Shown: positions 30,660 through 37,767 of the stretch, piece by piece | Layout: the number at the start of each line of letters is the position of its first letter | Position numbering within the stretch: position 1 is the stretch's first letter | Assembly: GCF_004345025.1 (NCBI RefSeq) | Contig: NZ_CP037745.1 | Location: 186,001-250,000 of the forward strand | Reading direction: 5' to 3' | Origin: Rheinheimera sp. D18 | GTDB lineage: Bacteria; Pseudomonadota; Gammaproteobacteria; Enterobacterales; Alteromonadaceae | DNA length: 64,000 nucleotides | Made by a program: the position numbers and the translations under genes | Notes under the pieces: generated by a model | What the model was told of the DNA's origin: nothing | Databases searched by the model: none | Seen by the model: only the letters and a program-made list of their open reading frames with translations

Positions 30660-30772
30660 CTAAGCATTTAATCTATTGTAAATTCGTAAATTATTACGTA
30701 ATGTTCCACACAATAAATTTACAAAAACGGAAAAGTCCGTGTTTAAATACGGATATTTCCGCCCAATAAGCG
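30660..30772. other. attI recombination site
   Basis: Region between the integrase promoter and the first cassette. The crossover point is in GCGTTAGGGC, between G30772 and T30773, where cassette 1 begins. Upstream simple sites cannot be set by eye, so the left border is approximate. Confidence 0.75.
30718..30747 (+). promoter_or_regulatory. Candidate cassette promoter Pc
   Basis: TTTACA (30718-30723), an 18-bp spacer and TTTAAA (30742-30747), pointing into the array from within attI. It matches sigma-70 boxes moderately (about 5 and 4 of 6). A weaker alternative is TTGTAA-17-TAATGT starting near 30677. Confidence 0.4.
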
Positions 30773-30793
30773 TTAGGGCAATAAGGACGTTCA

Positions 30794-31222
30794 GTGAATA
30801 AATCAAATCTACTAGTAGTTTCGGCGCTCTTTGCGCTAAGTGCCTGTTCAACAGTAAATCAAACAGTTGTAACGGAATCTCTAGATTTAGTTGGTAACAA
30901 AGAAGCCGTTGAAAAGTATTGGGTAGTTGAGCGTAAAGTTGCTCCAGAATATCCGCTGGCGGCTGGCAAAAATGGTATATCGGGTTGCGTGGAATTTAAG
31001 CTTTTAATTGATGGTGACGGTAAGCCTCAAAATTTGACGGTAATTAAAAGTTTCCCTGGTTCAACCTTCAACAAAAAGGCCTATGAAGCAATGAGAAAAT
31101 GGCAGTGGACACCCGCTGCTAGCAATACTCAAAAGCAGCCAGTTCTGACAACGATACAATTAGACTTCACTACTCAAAAGTCAGTTAATCATGCTGAGGC
31201 CTATGCAGCATGCAAAATTTAA
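30794..31222 (+). CDS. Cassette 1: lipoprotein with TonB C-terminal-like domain
   Basis: 142 residues from a GTG start with GGAC upstream. The lipoprotein signal has lipobox LSAC. The rest resembles a TonB/TolA C-terminal domain: VAPEYPLAAGKNGISGCVEFKLLIDGDGKPQNL, then AYEAMRKWQWTPA. It lacks a membrane anchor and proline linker, so it is not a full TonB and probably stays lipid-anchored. As the first cassette it is nearest to the candidate Pc promoter and the most likely to be expressed. Confidence 0.8.
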   Translation: MNKSNLLVVSALFALSACSTVNQTVVTESLDLVGNKEAVEKYWVVERKVAPEYPLAAGKNGISGCVEFKLLIDGDGKPQNLTVIKSFPGSTFNKKAYEAMRKWQWTPAASNTQKQPVLTTIQLDFTTQKSVNHAEAYAACKI

Positions 31223-31225
31223 ATT

Positions 31226-31317
31226 GCCCTAACAAACAAATTTTATCGCCAGCAAAAAGCGCTGGCTGCGACGTCAACCCGCTGCGCGGCTTTCCGCGCT
31301 AAATTTGGGCGTTATGT
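31226..31317 (+). repeat. attC of cassette 1 (group A)
   Basis: R'' GCCCTAAC is the exact complement of the cassette 5' end GTTAGGGC; R' is GTTATGT at 31311. Inner arms are CGCCAGC/GCTGGC and GCGCGG-type stems. Near-identical to the sites at 37326 and 51169. Confidence 0.9.
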
Positions 31318-31332
31318 TTTAAAGGAAATGAC

Positions 31333-31749
31333 ATGGATGTAATCTTCGACTTAGAAAAAGAAAATGCTGATTGGGCTTCTGAAATAAACAACGAGCTTCA
31401 ATCGTCATTCCCTGAATTTTTTACGGAACACCCTCACATTGGCACCTCTGAATGGTGGGCTTCATTGTCGCCGGATATCTCAAAGGGCAAAATTACGCAT
31501 GTTGGCCCATTCGTCGAAGATGGCCAGCTTTACGACATTGTTTCAATCGAGCCTTTGGATGACGATCTAAATGGGGCTCAACCTGGCGCTATCGGACAAC
31601 CTGAGTTTTCTTTGGCAAGAGAAGATTATTGGCTTTCTGATAGTGTTCGTGAAGGTAAGTTTGTTCAGATTGAGTCAGTCACTTTGCTGCCTACTGGTGA
31701 GCTGGATGAGCATTCAATCTACATCGAGACAAAGGTATCGGTGTGGTAA
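31333..31749 (+). CDS. Cassette 2: hypothetical acidic protein
   Basis: 138 residues, not recognised. Strongly acidic, with no signal peptide or membrane segment, so probably cytoplasmic. The N-terminal third is helical (EKENADWASEINNELQSSF). The rest has alternating strands, with KITHVGPFVEDGQLYDIVSIEPLDDDL suggesting a small beta domain. AAAGGAA lies 8 nt before the ATG. It fills its cassette, ending just before attC. Confidence 0.7.
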   Translation: MDVIFDLEKENADWASEINNELQSSFPEFFTEHPHIGTSEWWASLSPDISKGKITHVGPFVEDGQLYDIVSIEPLDDDLNGAQPGAIGQPEFSLAREDYWLSDSVREGKFVQIESVTLLPTGELDEHSIYIETKVSVW

Positions 31750-31750
31750 A

Positions 31751-31828
31751 ACATAACAATCCGCGTCATTCGGGGCCTGCGTCCCCTGCGACGCTCACAC
31801 GTTCGCGCGCATGCGCGGGGCGTTATGC
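31751..31828 (+). repeat. attC of cassette 2 (group B)
   Basis: R'' ACATAAC complements the cassette start TTATGT; R' is GTTATGC at 31822. The core carries CCGCGTCATTCGGGGCCTGCG, shared with sites at 42695 and 52253. Confidence 0.9.
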
Positions 31829-31841
31829 CTAAGGAAGTCAG

Positions 31842-32204
31842 TTGAATCGTCGAGAAAGGATTTTCAGAGTCGTCTTAACGTTAATATTCGTTGCAGCGGG
31901 GCTGCTTTGCCTGAATCAAAGTATGGCCTCGTTTTGGGTTGCGGGCGGGCCGCCAACCGACTTTCCAAATGCTTGGTATCAAAACGGCATCATTTGGGGC
32001 TGGCGTGGGTTAGCGTTACTGGTTTTCGGTATATTTTTGCAGTTTAAATGGCACAGCTTACGCTCCAGTTGGTTAGCCAAATTAATAACAGCAATTGTAA
32101 TTTTGGGTATGCTGTATCCCTATGCAAGGGAGCAGCTTTTAATCGATTCGTGTCTTGATGGTGGTGGTGCATGGTCAACACAGCACTTCGATTGCAAAAA
32201 GTAA
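31842..32204 (+). CDS. Cassette 3: hypothetical membrane protein
   Basis: 120 residues from a TTG start with AAGGAAG 5 nt upstream; no ATG gives a complete frame. Three hydrophobic helices (about 8-28, 50-68 and 80-95) and a short C-terminal tail with two cysteines (IDSCLDGGGAWSTQHFDCKK). No family recognised. The tail, if periplasmic, could form a disulfide. It ends just before attC. Confidence 0.65.
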   Translation: MNRRERIFRVVLTLIFVAAGLLCLNQSMASFWVAGGPPTDFPNAWYQNGIIWGWRGLALLVFGIFLQFKWHSLRSSWLAKLITAIVILGMLYPYAREQLLIDSCLDGGGAWSTQHFDCKK

Positions 32205-32289
32205 GGCATAACAAGGCGCTGTTGTCGCCACTGTCGTGGCTGGGACGGCTTACGCTACGCTCCAGCCGCCCCAAAGCTTTGCGTTAGGT
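32205..32289 (+). repeat. attC of cassette 3 (group C)
   Basis: R'' GGCATAAC matches the cassette start TTATGCC; R' is GTTAGGT at 32283. The group core GGCTGGGACGGCTTACGCT recurs at 34395, 38248 and 50002. Confidence 0.9.
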
Positions 32290-32305
32290 GCACATGGGAG
32301 CTTAG

Positions 32306-32782
32306 GTGAAATTATCGATTATATTTATATTTTCATTCTTGTGTTTATTTGTAGTTAAAGCTGAAGATAAGCATGGGTTGGTTAATCTTTCAGAAAAACT
32401 GCCAAAGATTACAGTACGCCCTCTTGAACTCTCTGAAAATAAAGAATTCAGCCTTTATCATCACCCCTTTAATTCTGAGGTATATTGGGTTGTAAATGAT
32501 TCTCTGTTTGACTCATCACTAGATCAAGTTACAACATATGGCTTTAGTATTTCTTTACCTTCCGCGCAAACAATTAAGTCGGTGTTTGATGGTTTAGACA
32601 AATCAATAAGATTCACAACGCATTCTTTTGGTAAAAATAAGTACTGCAAATTTGGCTACATAAACGAATCCAAGTCTAAAGTTATTATCAAGTTGTACTT
32701 TAATAATCAATTGCTTGTTGTTTCTGGTAATGAATTTTTTGTTAAACAAAACGTAGATCTAGCTTATTATTGCAACAGGTGA
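32306..32782 (+). CDS. Cassette 4: hypothetical exported protein
   Basis: 158 residues from a GTG start preceded by GGGAG. A signal peptide of about 20 residues ends near VVKAED. The mature part is beta-rich with no known motif; it contains one cysteine near the middle (KYCKF) and a C-terminal YYCNR, which could pair. Low GC compared with chromosomal genes here. Function unknown. Confidence 0.65.
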   Translation: MKLSIIFIFSFLCLFVVKAEDKHGLVNLSEKLPKITVRPLELSENKEFSLYHHPFNSEVYWVVNDSLFDSSLDQVTTYGFSISLPSAQTIKSVFDGLDKSIRFTTHSFGKNKYCKFGYINESKSKVIIKLYFNNQLLVVSGNEFFVKQNVDLAYYCNR

Positions 32783-32788
32783 ATAGTG

Positions 32789-32903
32789 CACCTAACAAAC
32801 CACTGTAGTCGCCCGCAAGCGGGCTGGGACAAATACACGTAGGCTCAGTCGCTTCGCTCCCATTTTAGCCTACGTGTATTTGCCCCTAAGTGGGGCGTTA
32901 TGT
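32789..32903 (+). repeat. attC of cassette 4 (group H, long)
   Basis: R'' GCACCTAAC matches the cassette start TTAGGTGC; R' is GTTATGT at 32897. Long inner arms (AAATACACGTAGGCT/AGCCTACGTGTATTT) give a 109-bp site, related to the one at 46585. Confidence 0.9.
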
Positions 32904-32944
32904 GACTCTCAGCATCAAGCTGATCTTTAAAAAAGGGTATCTAA

Positions 32945-33208
32945 ATGGATTTATATTTTAATAGTTTAAACTCAGGCCAAGTAATGGCGTTTGGCTTTAT
33001 GTGGAATATATTGCCAATTATAGGTGCTATCTTAGTTCATCTTGCTTTCAGTGCTGCAGTATTTAACGACGCCAACAAATTACAAAGAGAGCATGGATCT
33101 CTAGCATTTGTAAATTCTTGGTTGTGGTCTTTGGCTGTTTTAGTTGGTGGTGTATTTGTTGCTTTAGCTTATTGGGTTATGCACCATTCAACAATTGCTA
33201 AACATTAA
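32945..33208 (+). CDS. Cassette 5: hypothetical two-span membrane protein
   Basis: 87 residues with two hydrophobic helices (about 20-40 and 58-80) around a short polar loop rich in charged residues (NDANKLQREHGS). No family recognised. GGG lies about 8 nt before the ATG. Probably an inner-membrane protein. Confidence 0.6.
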   Translation: MDLYFNSLNSGQVMAFGFMWNILPIIGAILVHLAFSAAVFNDANKLQREHGSLAFVNSWLWSLAVLVGGVFVALAYWVMHHSTIAKH

Positions 33209-33211
33209 ATG

Positions 33212-33312
33212 TCACATAACAAATTACTAAATTGCGTTCCGGCCACAAAAAGCGTGGCCTCCACGGGACTGCCTACGCTGCGCTGCGGCAGCCCATTAGT
33301 AATGCGTTAGCA
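33212..33312 (+). repeat. attC of cassette 5 (group D)
   Basis: R'' TCACATAAC matches the cassette start TTATGTGA; R' is GTTAGCA at 33306. The group D core TTCCGGCCAC...GTGGCCTCCAC also occurs at 34829 and 36065. Confidence 0.88.
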
Positions 33313-33641
33313 GGTTTTCGGGTTTTAACGGTTTTAGTTTGTAGTTCTATTTTGGCTTTGCTCGTGTTTAGTTTTCTTAGCGGCAGCGCCAAAAGTTAAC
33401 GTGCGCCAGTTTGTTGGTTTGGTGCAATCTTTGTTGGCACAGCGGCGTTGTTCTTTGTGGCTTCGCTTAAATTGTTTTACAGGTTCCAGTTGGCGCACCG
33501 TTTCGCAGCTTACTGGTTTAGTTTTAATTAAAAGCAGTTTGCCATTGTTTAGGTTTGCCAGTGCGGCAAGCCGCGCAAGTTTGGTGCAGGCTGCTAACAA
33601 ACAAAGGCACGGCGACGCGTACCGCGCGCTTGCTTTGGGCG
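33307..33641 (+). mobile_element. Cassette 6: ORFless conserved cassette, copy 1
   Basis: 335-bp cassette of a family present eight times. It starts TTAGCAGGTTTTCGGG and ends at CTGCTAAC plus a 51-bp attC. Frames of 85-88 codons exist on both strands here but are broken or shifted in sister copies. A conserved GC hairpin (GCGGCAAGCCGC) lies just before attC. May encode an RNA or be a transcriptional element. Confidence 0.8.
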
Positions 33642-33647
33642 TTATAT
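33591..33647 (+). repeat. attC of cassette 6 (group E, short)
   Basis: R'' CTGCTAAC complements the cassette start TTAGCAG; R' is GTTATAT at 33641. The 51-bp group E core GGCACGGCGACGCGTACCGC recurs at 37697, 38610, 40241 and 50367. Confidence 0.88.
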
Positions 33648-33660
33648 TTTTTGAGTAGTC

Positions 33661-34077
33661 ATGAGCACGATAATTAGAACTGTATCAACGTCACTACTTT
33701 TATTTATGTTGCCGATAACCGCTTATCAGGCATACAAAATATTGCTTATTGGTAGCTGTGATCCAAAATTTGGCTGTTGGGGCACCTTCGAACTTAGCTT
33801 GTTAATTGGCTCAGCGTACGGTTTTATATCTTTAGTTGCACTAATCACGGTTCAGTTGGTATCCAAAGTAAACATGCTCAACGGACTAGCTGTGCTGGTA
33901 ACACTGCTACTCGGAGCAGCACATTGGTTTGTGCTTTCGATTGAGCTTTTAGATTCACTAACCATGCAAGTGCTATTTTGGCTGGCGTTGTCAGGTGTGT
34001 TTTATTCACTTGCAGCTGTAATTTCAAAAAAATATAACAAGCAAAGCCAGCCGACGCGTACCGCGCAGCTGCTTTGA
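33661..34077 (+). CDS. Cassette 7: hypothetical four-span membrane protein
   Basis: 138 residues with hydrophobic helices at about 8-26, 38-60, 68-90 and 100-122. No family recognised. The reading frame runs into its attC site, so the last 15 or so residues (YNKQSQPTRTAQLL) are encoded by recombination-site DNA. The ribosome site is weak. It follows an ORFless cassette, which might supply a promoter. Confidence 0.6.
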   Translation: MSTIIRTVSTSLLLFMLPITAYQAYKILLIGSCDPKFGCWGTFELSLLIGSAYGFISLVALITVQLVSKVNMLNGLAVLVTLLLGAAHWFVLSIELLDSLTMQVLFWLALSGVFYSLAAVISKKYNKQSQPTRTAQLL

Positions 34078-34086
34078 GCGTTATGC
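34032..34086 (+). repeat. attC of cassette 7 (short)
   Basis: R'' AATATAAC matches the cassette start TTATATT; R' is GTTATGC at 34080. 49 bp, overlapping the 3' end of the cassette gene. The core GCCAGCCGACGCGTACCGCGC resembles group E. Confidence 0.85.
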
Positions 34087-34401
34087 ATGAGTAAGACCGT
34101 GGCATCAATGGATATAGCTAGAAGAGTACAGATCGCAATGCTAGGCGAGGTTCCTCATACACTTCGCTTTCTTTACGTGTCGCTAATTGATAACAAGTTG
34201 AGTTTCCATGCGGTTTTTACTGATGATGCAACAGACGATCATCTTGAATCAGCAAGTTGCGTGTTAACGGAAATAATTGCTAGTTGTCCACGTAATGTAG
34301 TTCTCAATGAAATTATTGAACGAGATAGTAAAAAGCGATGGAAAATAGGTGGCGGTGACAATCTTATGTATTTAAGGTACGGAGAGTTAAGTCATGCATA
34401 A
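34087..34401 (+). CDS. Cassette 8: hypothetical protein
   Basis: 104 residues, not recognised, cytoplasmic by composition. It starts only 6 bp into the cassette without an evident ribosome site; an in-frame ATG at 34108 is an alternative. LRFLYVSLIDNKLSFHAVFTDDATDDHLE and EIIASCPRNVVLNEIIE suggest a small alpha-beta domain. The TAA stop is part of the R'' box. Confidence 0.6.
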   Translation: MSKTVASMDIARRVQIAMLGEVPHTLRFLYVSLIDNKLSFHAVFTDDATDDHLESASCVLTEIIASCPRNVVLNEIIERDSKKRWKIGGGDNLMYLRYGELSHA

Positions 34402-34479
34402 CAAGGCGCTGTTGTCGCCACTGACGTGGCTGGGACGGCTTACGCTGCGCTCCAGCCGCCCCAAAGCTTTGCGTTAAGT
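34395..34479 (+). repeat. attC of cassette 8 (group C)
   Basis: R'' TGCATAAC matches the cassette start TTATGCA; R' is GTTAAGT at 34473. Differs from the cassette 3 site at only a few bases. Confidence 0.9.
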
Positions 34480-34496
34480 GTCATGGAGAACATGAG

Positions 34497-34835
34497 ATGG
34501 ATATGAAAGTAATCGACGGTATTATTGTCGGCGCTTTTGGCGGCGCAGCAGCAGGAGTTGTTGTTTATGCTGTCCAATATTTTCATCAGAAAATAGTTTT
34601 CTTCGTTGAATGTCGTCGAGTCCATAAGTGGTTGGCGGAGCACACAACATTGGAACTAGGGAAAGAATTTAGGTCTACTAGAACAATTGCCAGTTGGAAT
34701 AACATTACAGAAGACCGCGCTCGTTTTATCTGTAGTGCCCACAAAAAAATATACCTTTCGACTGGCCCAAAAGAAGACATGTGGGGCATTCATTTAAAAC
34801 AGTTTCCGCGGAAAGATTTTGGCAATGACACTTAA
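34497..34835 (+). CDS. Cassette 9: hypothetical membrane-anchored protein
   Basis: 112 residues. A glycine/alanine-rich helix at about 8-30 (VGAFGGAAAGVVVYAVQYF) is followed by a soluble tail with W and R residues (TRTIASWNNITEDRARFICSAHKKIYLS). This tail has the look of a small DNA- or RNA-binding helical unit, but no family match is claimed. GGAG lies upstream of the ATG. Confidence 0.6.
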   Translation: MDMKVIDGIIVGAFGGAAAGVVVYAVQYFHQKIVFFVECRRVHKWLAEHTTLELGKEFRSTRTIASWNNITEDRARFICSAHKKIYLSTGPKEDMWGIHLKQFPRKDFGNDT

Positions 34836-34928
34836 CAAGTTGCTTAATTTCGTTCCGGCCACAAACAGCGTGGCCTCCACTGGACTGCCTACGCTGCGCT
34901 GCGGCAGCCAATTAGCAAAGCGTTCTGT
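34829..34928 (+). repeat. attC of cassette 9 (group D, altered R')
   Basis: R'' CACTTAAC matches the cassette start TTAAGTG. The downstream core is GTTCTGT at 34922, which departs from GTTRRRY at the first R position. Confidence 0.8.
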
Positions 34929-35237
34929 CTCGCCGGAAGCACGGTTAGATTCAAATGTAATTTAAAGGTTAATTGTTAATAACGAAATCGGATTGAAGAG
35001 TTTGTACTTTTATGCAACGCTTGAAGCGCTTGCGTCGCAGCTGATGCTAGCATGCAGTCGGACAAAGCCAGCCAGCTTCAAGTAAGGTTCAAACTGTCAC
35101 GTCCCCGGCGAGTCGTTCCCAAGAGAACGATCTATTCGCAAAACAACAAGGAAAGTTGCAGTATGTTGTTCCGAAACGAATTAACACAGAACAAGACGCT
35201 ACAACGGACGCGCCAAGCCGCGCCGTTGAGCTAAGCG
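34923..35237 (+). mobile_element. Cassette 10: no convincing gene
   Basis: 315 bp between an off-consensus GTTCTGT and a short attC whose R'' (ACAGAAC) pairs with it, so both ends share the same deviation and the cassette is self-consistent. Frames present are short: 30 codons from a TTG at 34993 and 60 codons from 35052. Neither has a ribosome site or recognisable features. Treat as gene-free or decayed. Confidence 0.55.
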
Positions 35238-35243
35238 TTATGC
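35186..35243 (+). repeat. attC of cassette 10
   Basis: R'' ACAGAAC complements GTTCTGT at the cassette start; R' is GTTATGC at 35237. 52 bp with CGGCGCGGCTTGGCGCG-type arms. Confidence 0.7.
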
Positions 35244-35253
35244 GTAAGTAATT

Positions 35254-35556
35254 ATGAAGCAAATCTATAAAATCACTTACTTAGCTACGAATAAGATTTA
35301 TATCGGCAAAGTTGCTTACGAAAGCTTTCGTTATTTTGGTAGCCCGGATATTGAAGTCGTAAATGAGGACTTCAGTAAATTGCCAATAGAACAACAAAAA
35401 GATTACACCGTTAGAAAGCAAATATTATGGGAATCTGATAGCTGCACAGATGCAGAGCTAGCTGAGAAAGAAATTGAATTCATAAGACTGTACCAGTCAA
35501 ACAACCCTGAGATTGGCTATAACAGGTGGCCTAAGTTTAATGTAGGTAGCGCATAA
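35254..35556 (+). CDS. Cassette 11: GIY-YIG-like nuclease domain protein
   Basis: 100 residues. The N-terminus IYKITYLATNKIYIGKV fits the GIY-YIG nuclease core, and AELAEKEIEFIRLYQSNNPEIGYNRW fits the C-terminal half with its metal-binding glutamate and the GYN motif. The middle arginine of the family may be the R in ESFRYFG. It is little more than the catalytic domain, with no DNA-binding extension. A possible role is DNA cleavage or repair; activity is not assured. Confidence 0.7.
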   Translation: MKQIYKITYLATNKIYIGKVAYESFRYFGSPDIEVVNEDFSKLPIEQQKDYTVRKQILWESDSCTDAELAEKEIEFIRLYQSNNPEIGYNRWPKFNVGSA

Positions 35557-35628
35557 CAAACGCCACCAAAACGCCGCTTCGCGGCTCGACTCGCAACAAG
35601 TTGCTCGCGTTTGTGGCGGGCGTTATGT
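35550..35628 (+). repeat. attC of cassette 11 (group G)
   Basis: R'' GCATAAC matches the cassette start TTATGC; R' is GTTATGT at 35622. Group G carries GCTCGACTCGCAACAAGTTG and GTTTGTGGCGGGCGTT and is the commonest group in the array. Confidence 0.9.
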
Positions 35629-35649
35629 TGTTAGAGAGAGTAGCGAAAT

Positions 35650-36054
35650 ATGCAACATTTGAGAGACTTAAAATATTGGTCGAAAGGATTAGCAATATTT
35701 CTATGGTCACTTTATTTGACAGTTTATTTATTTCTTTTTAAGCAAATTGAACCTGAAGAAACTAATAACTTAAAGACCTTCATAGGTCTTGCAATATCAG
35801 TTTTGATTGGTGGTACGTGGTGGAACTTTATAACCAACTTGTATAACACACCACGAAACTATTATGACCATAAGTATTTTTTTGCTGCATTATCGGCATT
35901 GCTAATTCTGGGAAGCGCAATTTGGGTTTTAAGCTTATTTCCGCTTTATAACGGCTCAGATAAAGAGCTTTATACAAAATTTACAGCGGCGTTTGTATTA
36001 GTGCATATGGCATGTATATTTATTGTGCCAACTTGGATGATGACTAGAAAATAA
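35650..36054 (+). CDS. Cassette 12: hypothetical four-span membrane protein
   Basis: 134 residues with hydrophobic segments at about 12-32, 43-62, 78-98 and 110-130. There is a polar loop before TM3 (NLYNTPRNYYDHKY). No family recognised. Its AT-rich codon use differs from the surrounding chromosome. GAG lies about 9 nt before the ATG. Confidence 0.6.
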   Translation: MQHLRDLKYWSKGLAIFLWSLYLTVYLFLFKQIEPEETNNLKTFIGLAISVLIGGTWWNFITNLYNTPRNYYDHKYFFAALSALLILGSAIWVLSLFPLYNGSDKELYTKFTAAFVLVHMACIFIVPTWMMTRK

Positions 36055-36064
36055 TATGTACAAC

Positions 36065-36164
36065 CACATAACAAGTTGCTTAATTTCGTTCCGGCCACGA
36101 AAAGCGTGGCCTCCACTGGACTGCCTACGCTGCGCTGCGGCAGCCAATTAGCAAAGCGTTAGCC
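36065..36164 (+). repeat. attC of cassette 12 (group D)
   Basis: R'' ACATAAC matches the cassette start TTATGT; R' is GTTAGCC at 36158. The core is almost identical to the cassette 9 site. Confidence 0.88.
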
Positions 36165-36183
36165 ATTCACAAGGAGAAATGCA

Positions 36184-36594
36184 ATGAAGAAGTTCATTTT
36201 ACATTCAGTGGTATTGATAACAGGAATTTCCATAGGCTATGCCCTTAATTACATTGGCGATAGTGGCTCTAAATTAAACAGTTTAGAGCAAAAGGATATT
36301 TCCTTTTATGTCTACGAAATAAAGTCTCAGCTATCTGAGGATTTTGAAAGTTTTAACGAAAGTGCCGCAAGGACATATCAGCTTTCAGATGGGAAAGAGG
36401 TTGATGTCAAATTTAGTACATCAATTGATGACAAGACCAAGATGCCAATCGTAAAGGTCTATGTTGACGATGAAGCAATCAATATTGACCGCAATGGAAC
36501 AGCTGTAATCGATAACGTCTTAGTAAGTCTGATAGATTTAGATGCTTACTCCAAAATAAATAAAGAGTACATCGCTGGTGCAAATAATGGCTAA
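36184..36594 (+). CDS. Cassette 13: hypothetical exported or anchored protein
   Basis: 136 residues with an N-terminal hydrophobic helix at about 4-22 that may be a signal or anchor (FILHSVVLITGISIGYAL). The rest is acidic and soluble (FEEDFESFNESAARTYQLSDGKEVDVKF-like composition) with no recognised motif. GGAGAAAT lies just before the ATG. The function is unknown. Confidence 0.65.
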   Translation: MKKFILHSVVLITGISIGYALNYIGDSGSKLNSLEQKDISFYVYEIKSQLSEDFESFNESAARTYQLSDGKEVDVKFSTSIDDKTKMPIVKVYVDDEAINIDRNGTAVIDNVLVSLIDLDAYSKINKEYIAGANNG

Positions 36595-36675
36595 CAATAC
36601 GCATCACTCGCGGCCTATGGCCGCTGGGATGCCAACCCGCTTCGCGGCTCGCCGCCCGTGTGCTTAGCGTTAGCA
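36588..36675 (+). repeat. attC of cassette 13 (group F variant)
   Basis: R'' TGGCTAAC complements the cassette start TTAGCCA; R' is GTTAGCA at 36669. The core is GCATCACTCGCGGCC...CCGTGTGCTTAGCGTT. Confidence 0.88.
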
Positions 36676-37006
36676 GGTGTTCGGGTTTTAACGGTTTTAG
36701 TCAGTGGTTTTGTTCGGGCATTGCTCGCGTTTGGCTTACCAAACGGCACTGGCAAATAGTCAAAGCTCGCCCGTTTGTGGGTTGGCTGCAAAAGGTTAGT
36801 AAGTTTGCGTTGTTCTTCGTGGCTTCGCTTAACAGTTTTACAGGTTCCGGTTGGCTCGCTGCATCGCAGCTGGCTGGTTTAGTTTTTAATTAATAGCAGC
36901 TTGCCGTTGTTCAGGTTTGCCAGTGCGGCAAGCCGCGCAAGTCCGGTGTAGGCTGCTAACAAGGCCAGTCAAGCGACGCCAAACAGCGTCGCGCTTGCTG
37001 GCAGCG
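36670..37006 (+). mobile_element. Cassette 14: ORFless conserved cassette, copy 2
   Basis: 337 bp. The body matches copy 1 in blocks (GTGGCTTCGCTTAACAGTTT, GGTTCCGGTTGGC, TTTGCCAGTGCGGCAAGCCG) but carries a different, 54-bp attC. The first 90 bp belong to a sub-type (GTTCGGGTTTTAACGG, TTTAGTCAGTGG) shared with copies 5-7. Confidence 0.8.
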
Positions 37007-37012
37007 TTATAT
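36953..37012 (+). repeat. attC of cassette 14
   Basis: R'' CTGCTAAC matches the cassette start TTAGCAG; R' is GTTATAT at 37006. The core GCGACGCCAAACAGCGTCGC forms a strong hairpin and is unlike the group E site on sister bodies. Confidence 0.88.
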
Positions 37013-37023
37013 GACTCGATAAG

Positions 37024-37332
37024 ATGAAATTACCAACAAAGAGTGAAGTCATTGTAGGGTTTATATTTATATCCGTTGGTGTTCTGACGCTGAGTTTCTT
37101 TCCAGCGTTTGTAACATCCGGCTGGTATGCGATACTTTTTGGTGTAGGCTTTTTTCTTTTTCCTGGGCCTCAACTCAGAGAAAAATACAAACAAACTGAA
37201 GAAACAAAAGAGCGTTGGCGGCAGAGTGCCAAAGTTGAAAGTTCAAAAAGCTTAAGTTGGTGGGCGTCTCCGTTTCCGTGGGCTTTATTCGTCTGTTTAG
37301 TAGTGGTGGTTGTTTTTGCAATCGTCACATAA
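37024..37332 (+). CDS. Cassette 15: hypothetical membrane protein
   Basis: 102 residues. Hydrophobic segments lie at about 8-27, 31-47 and 80-101, with a charged helical loop between the second and third (REKYKQTEETKERWRQSAK). No family recognised. The start lies 17 bp inside the cassette and the ribosome site is weak (ATAAG). It ends at the R'' box of its attC. Confidence 0.6.
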   Translation: MKLPTKSEVIVGFIFISVGVLTLSFFPAFVTSGWYAILFGVGFFLFPGPQLREKYKQTEETKERWRQSAKVESSKSLSWWASPFPWALFVCLVVVVVFAIVT

Positions 37333-37417
37333 CAAACAAATATTAACGCCAGCAAAAAGCGCTGGCTGCGACGTCAACCCGCTGCGCGGCTTTCCGCGCT
37401 AAATTTGGGCGTTAGCA
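37326..37417 (+). repeat. attC of cassette 15 (group A)
   Basis: R'' ACATAAC, one mismatch to the complement of the cassette start TTATAT; R' is GTTAGCA at 37411. The core is essentially that of the cassette 1 site. Confidence 0.88.
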
Positions 37418-37747
37418 GGTTTTCGAGTGTTAATGGCTTTAGTTTATCGTTTTGTTGCGGCTTTGCTCGTGTTTCGTTTTCTATAGCAGCAAAACCAAGC
37501 CATTAAAGTTCGCCAGTTTGTTGGTTTGGTGCAATCTTTGTTGGCACAGTGGCGTTGTTCTTTGTGGCTTCGCTTTACATATTTTTAAGTTCCGGTTAGT
37601 GCGTTGTTTCGCAGTTAACTGGTTTAGTTTTAATTAAAAGCAGTCTGCCGTTGTTTAGGTTTGCCAGTGCGGCAAGCCGCGCAAGTATGGTGCAGGCTGC
37701 TAACAAACAAAGGCACGGCGACGCGTACCGCGCGCTTGCTTTGGGCG
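37412..37747 (+). mobile_element. Cassette 16: ORFless conserved cassette, copy 3
   Basis: 336 bp with group E attC. The region after CGTTTTC differs from copy 1 (TATAGCAGCAAAACCAAGCC in place of TTAGCGGCAGCGCC), a variant shared only with copy 8. The rest follows copies 1 and 4 closely. Confidence 0.8.
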
Positions 37748-37753
37748 TTATGT
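37697..37753 (+). repeat. attC of cassette 16 (group E)
   Basis: R'' CTGCTAAC; R' is GTTATGT at 37747. Identical core to the cassette 6 site. Confidence 0.88.
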
Positions 37754-37767
37754 GCTGGGAGGCATTT

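Noticed and set aside
33334-33600. Minus-strand frame of 88 codons in ORFless copy 1 (related frames at 38353-38667 and 40047-40313)
   Set aside because: The start lies in attC sequence, and the frame is shifted or stopped in the other copies (for example at 36670, 42768, 44512 and 50081), so it follows DNA conservation rather than protein selection.
33401-33658. Plus-strand frame of 85 codons across ORFless copy 1 into cassette 7
   Set aside because: It crosses the attC border, lacks a ribosome site and is not kept in frame in the sister copies.
35052-35234. 60-codon frame in cassette 10
   Set aside because: No ribosome site, no recognisable domain, and it overlaps attC; base composition does not look coding.
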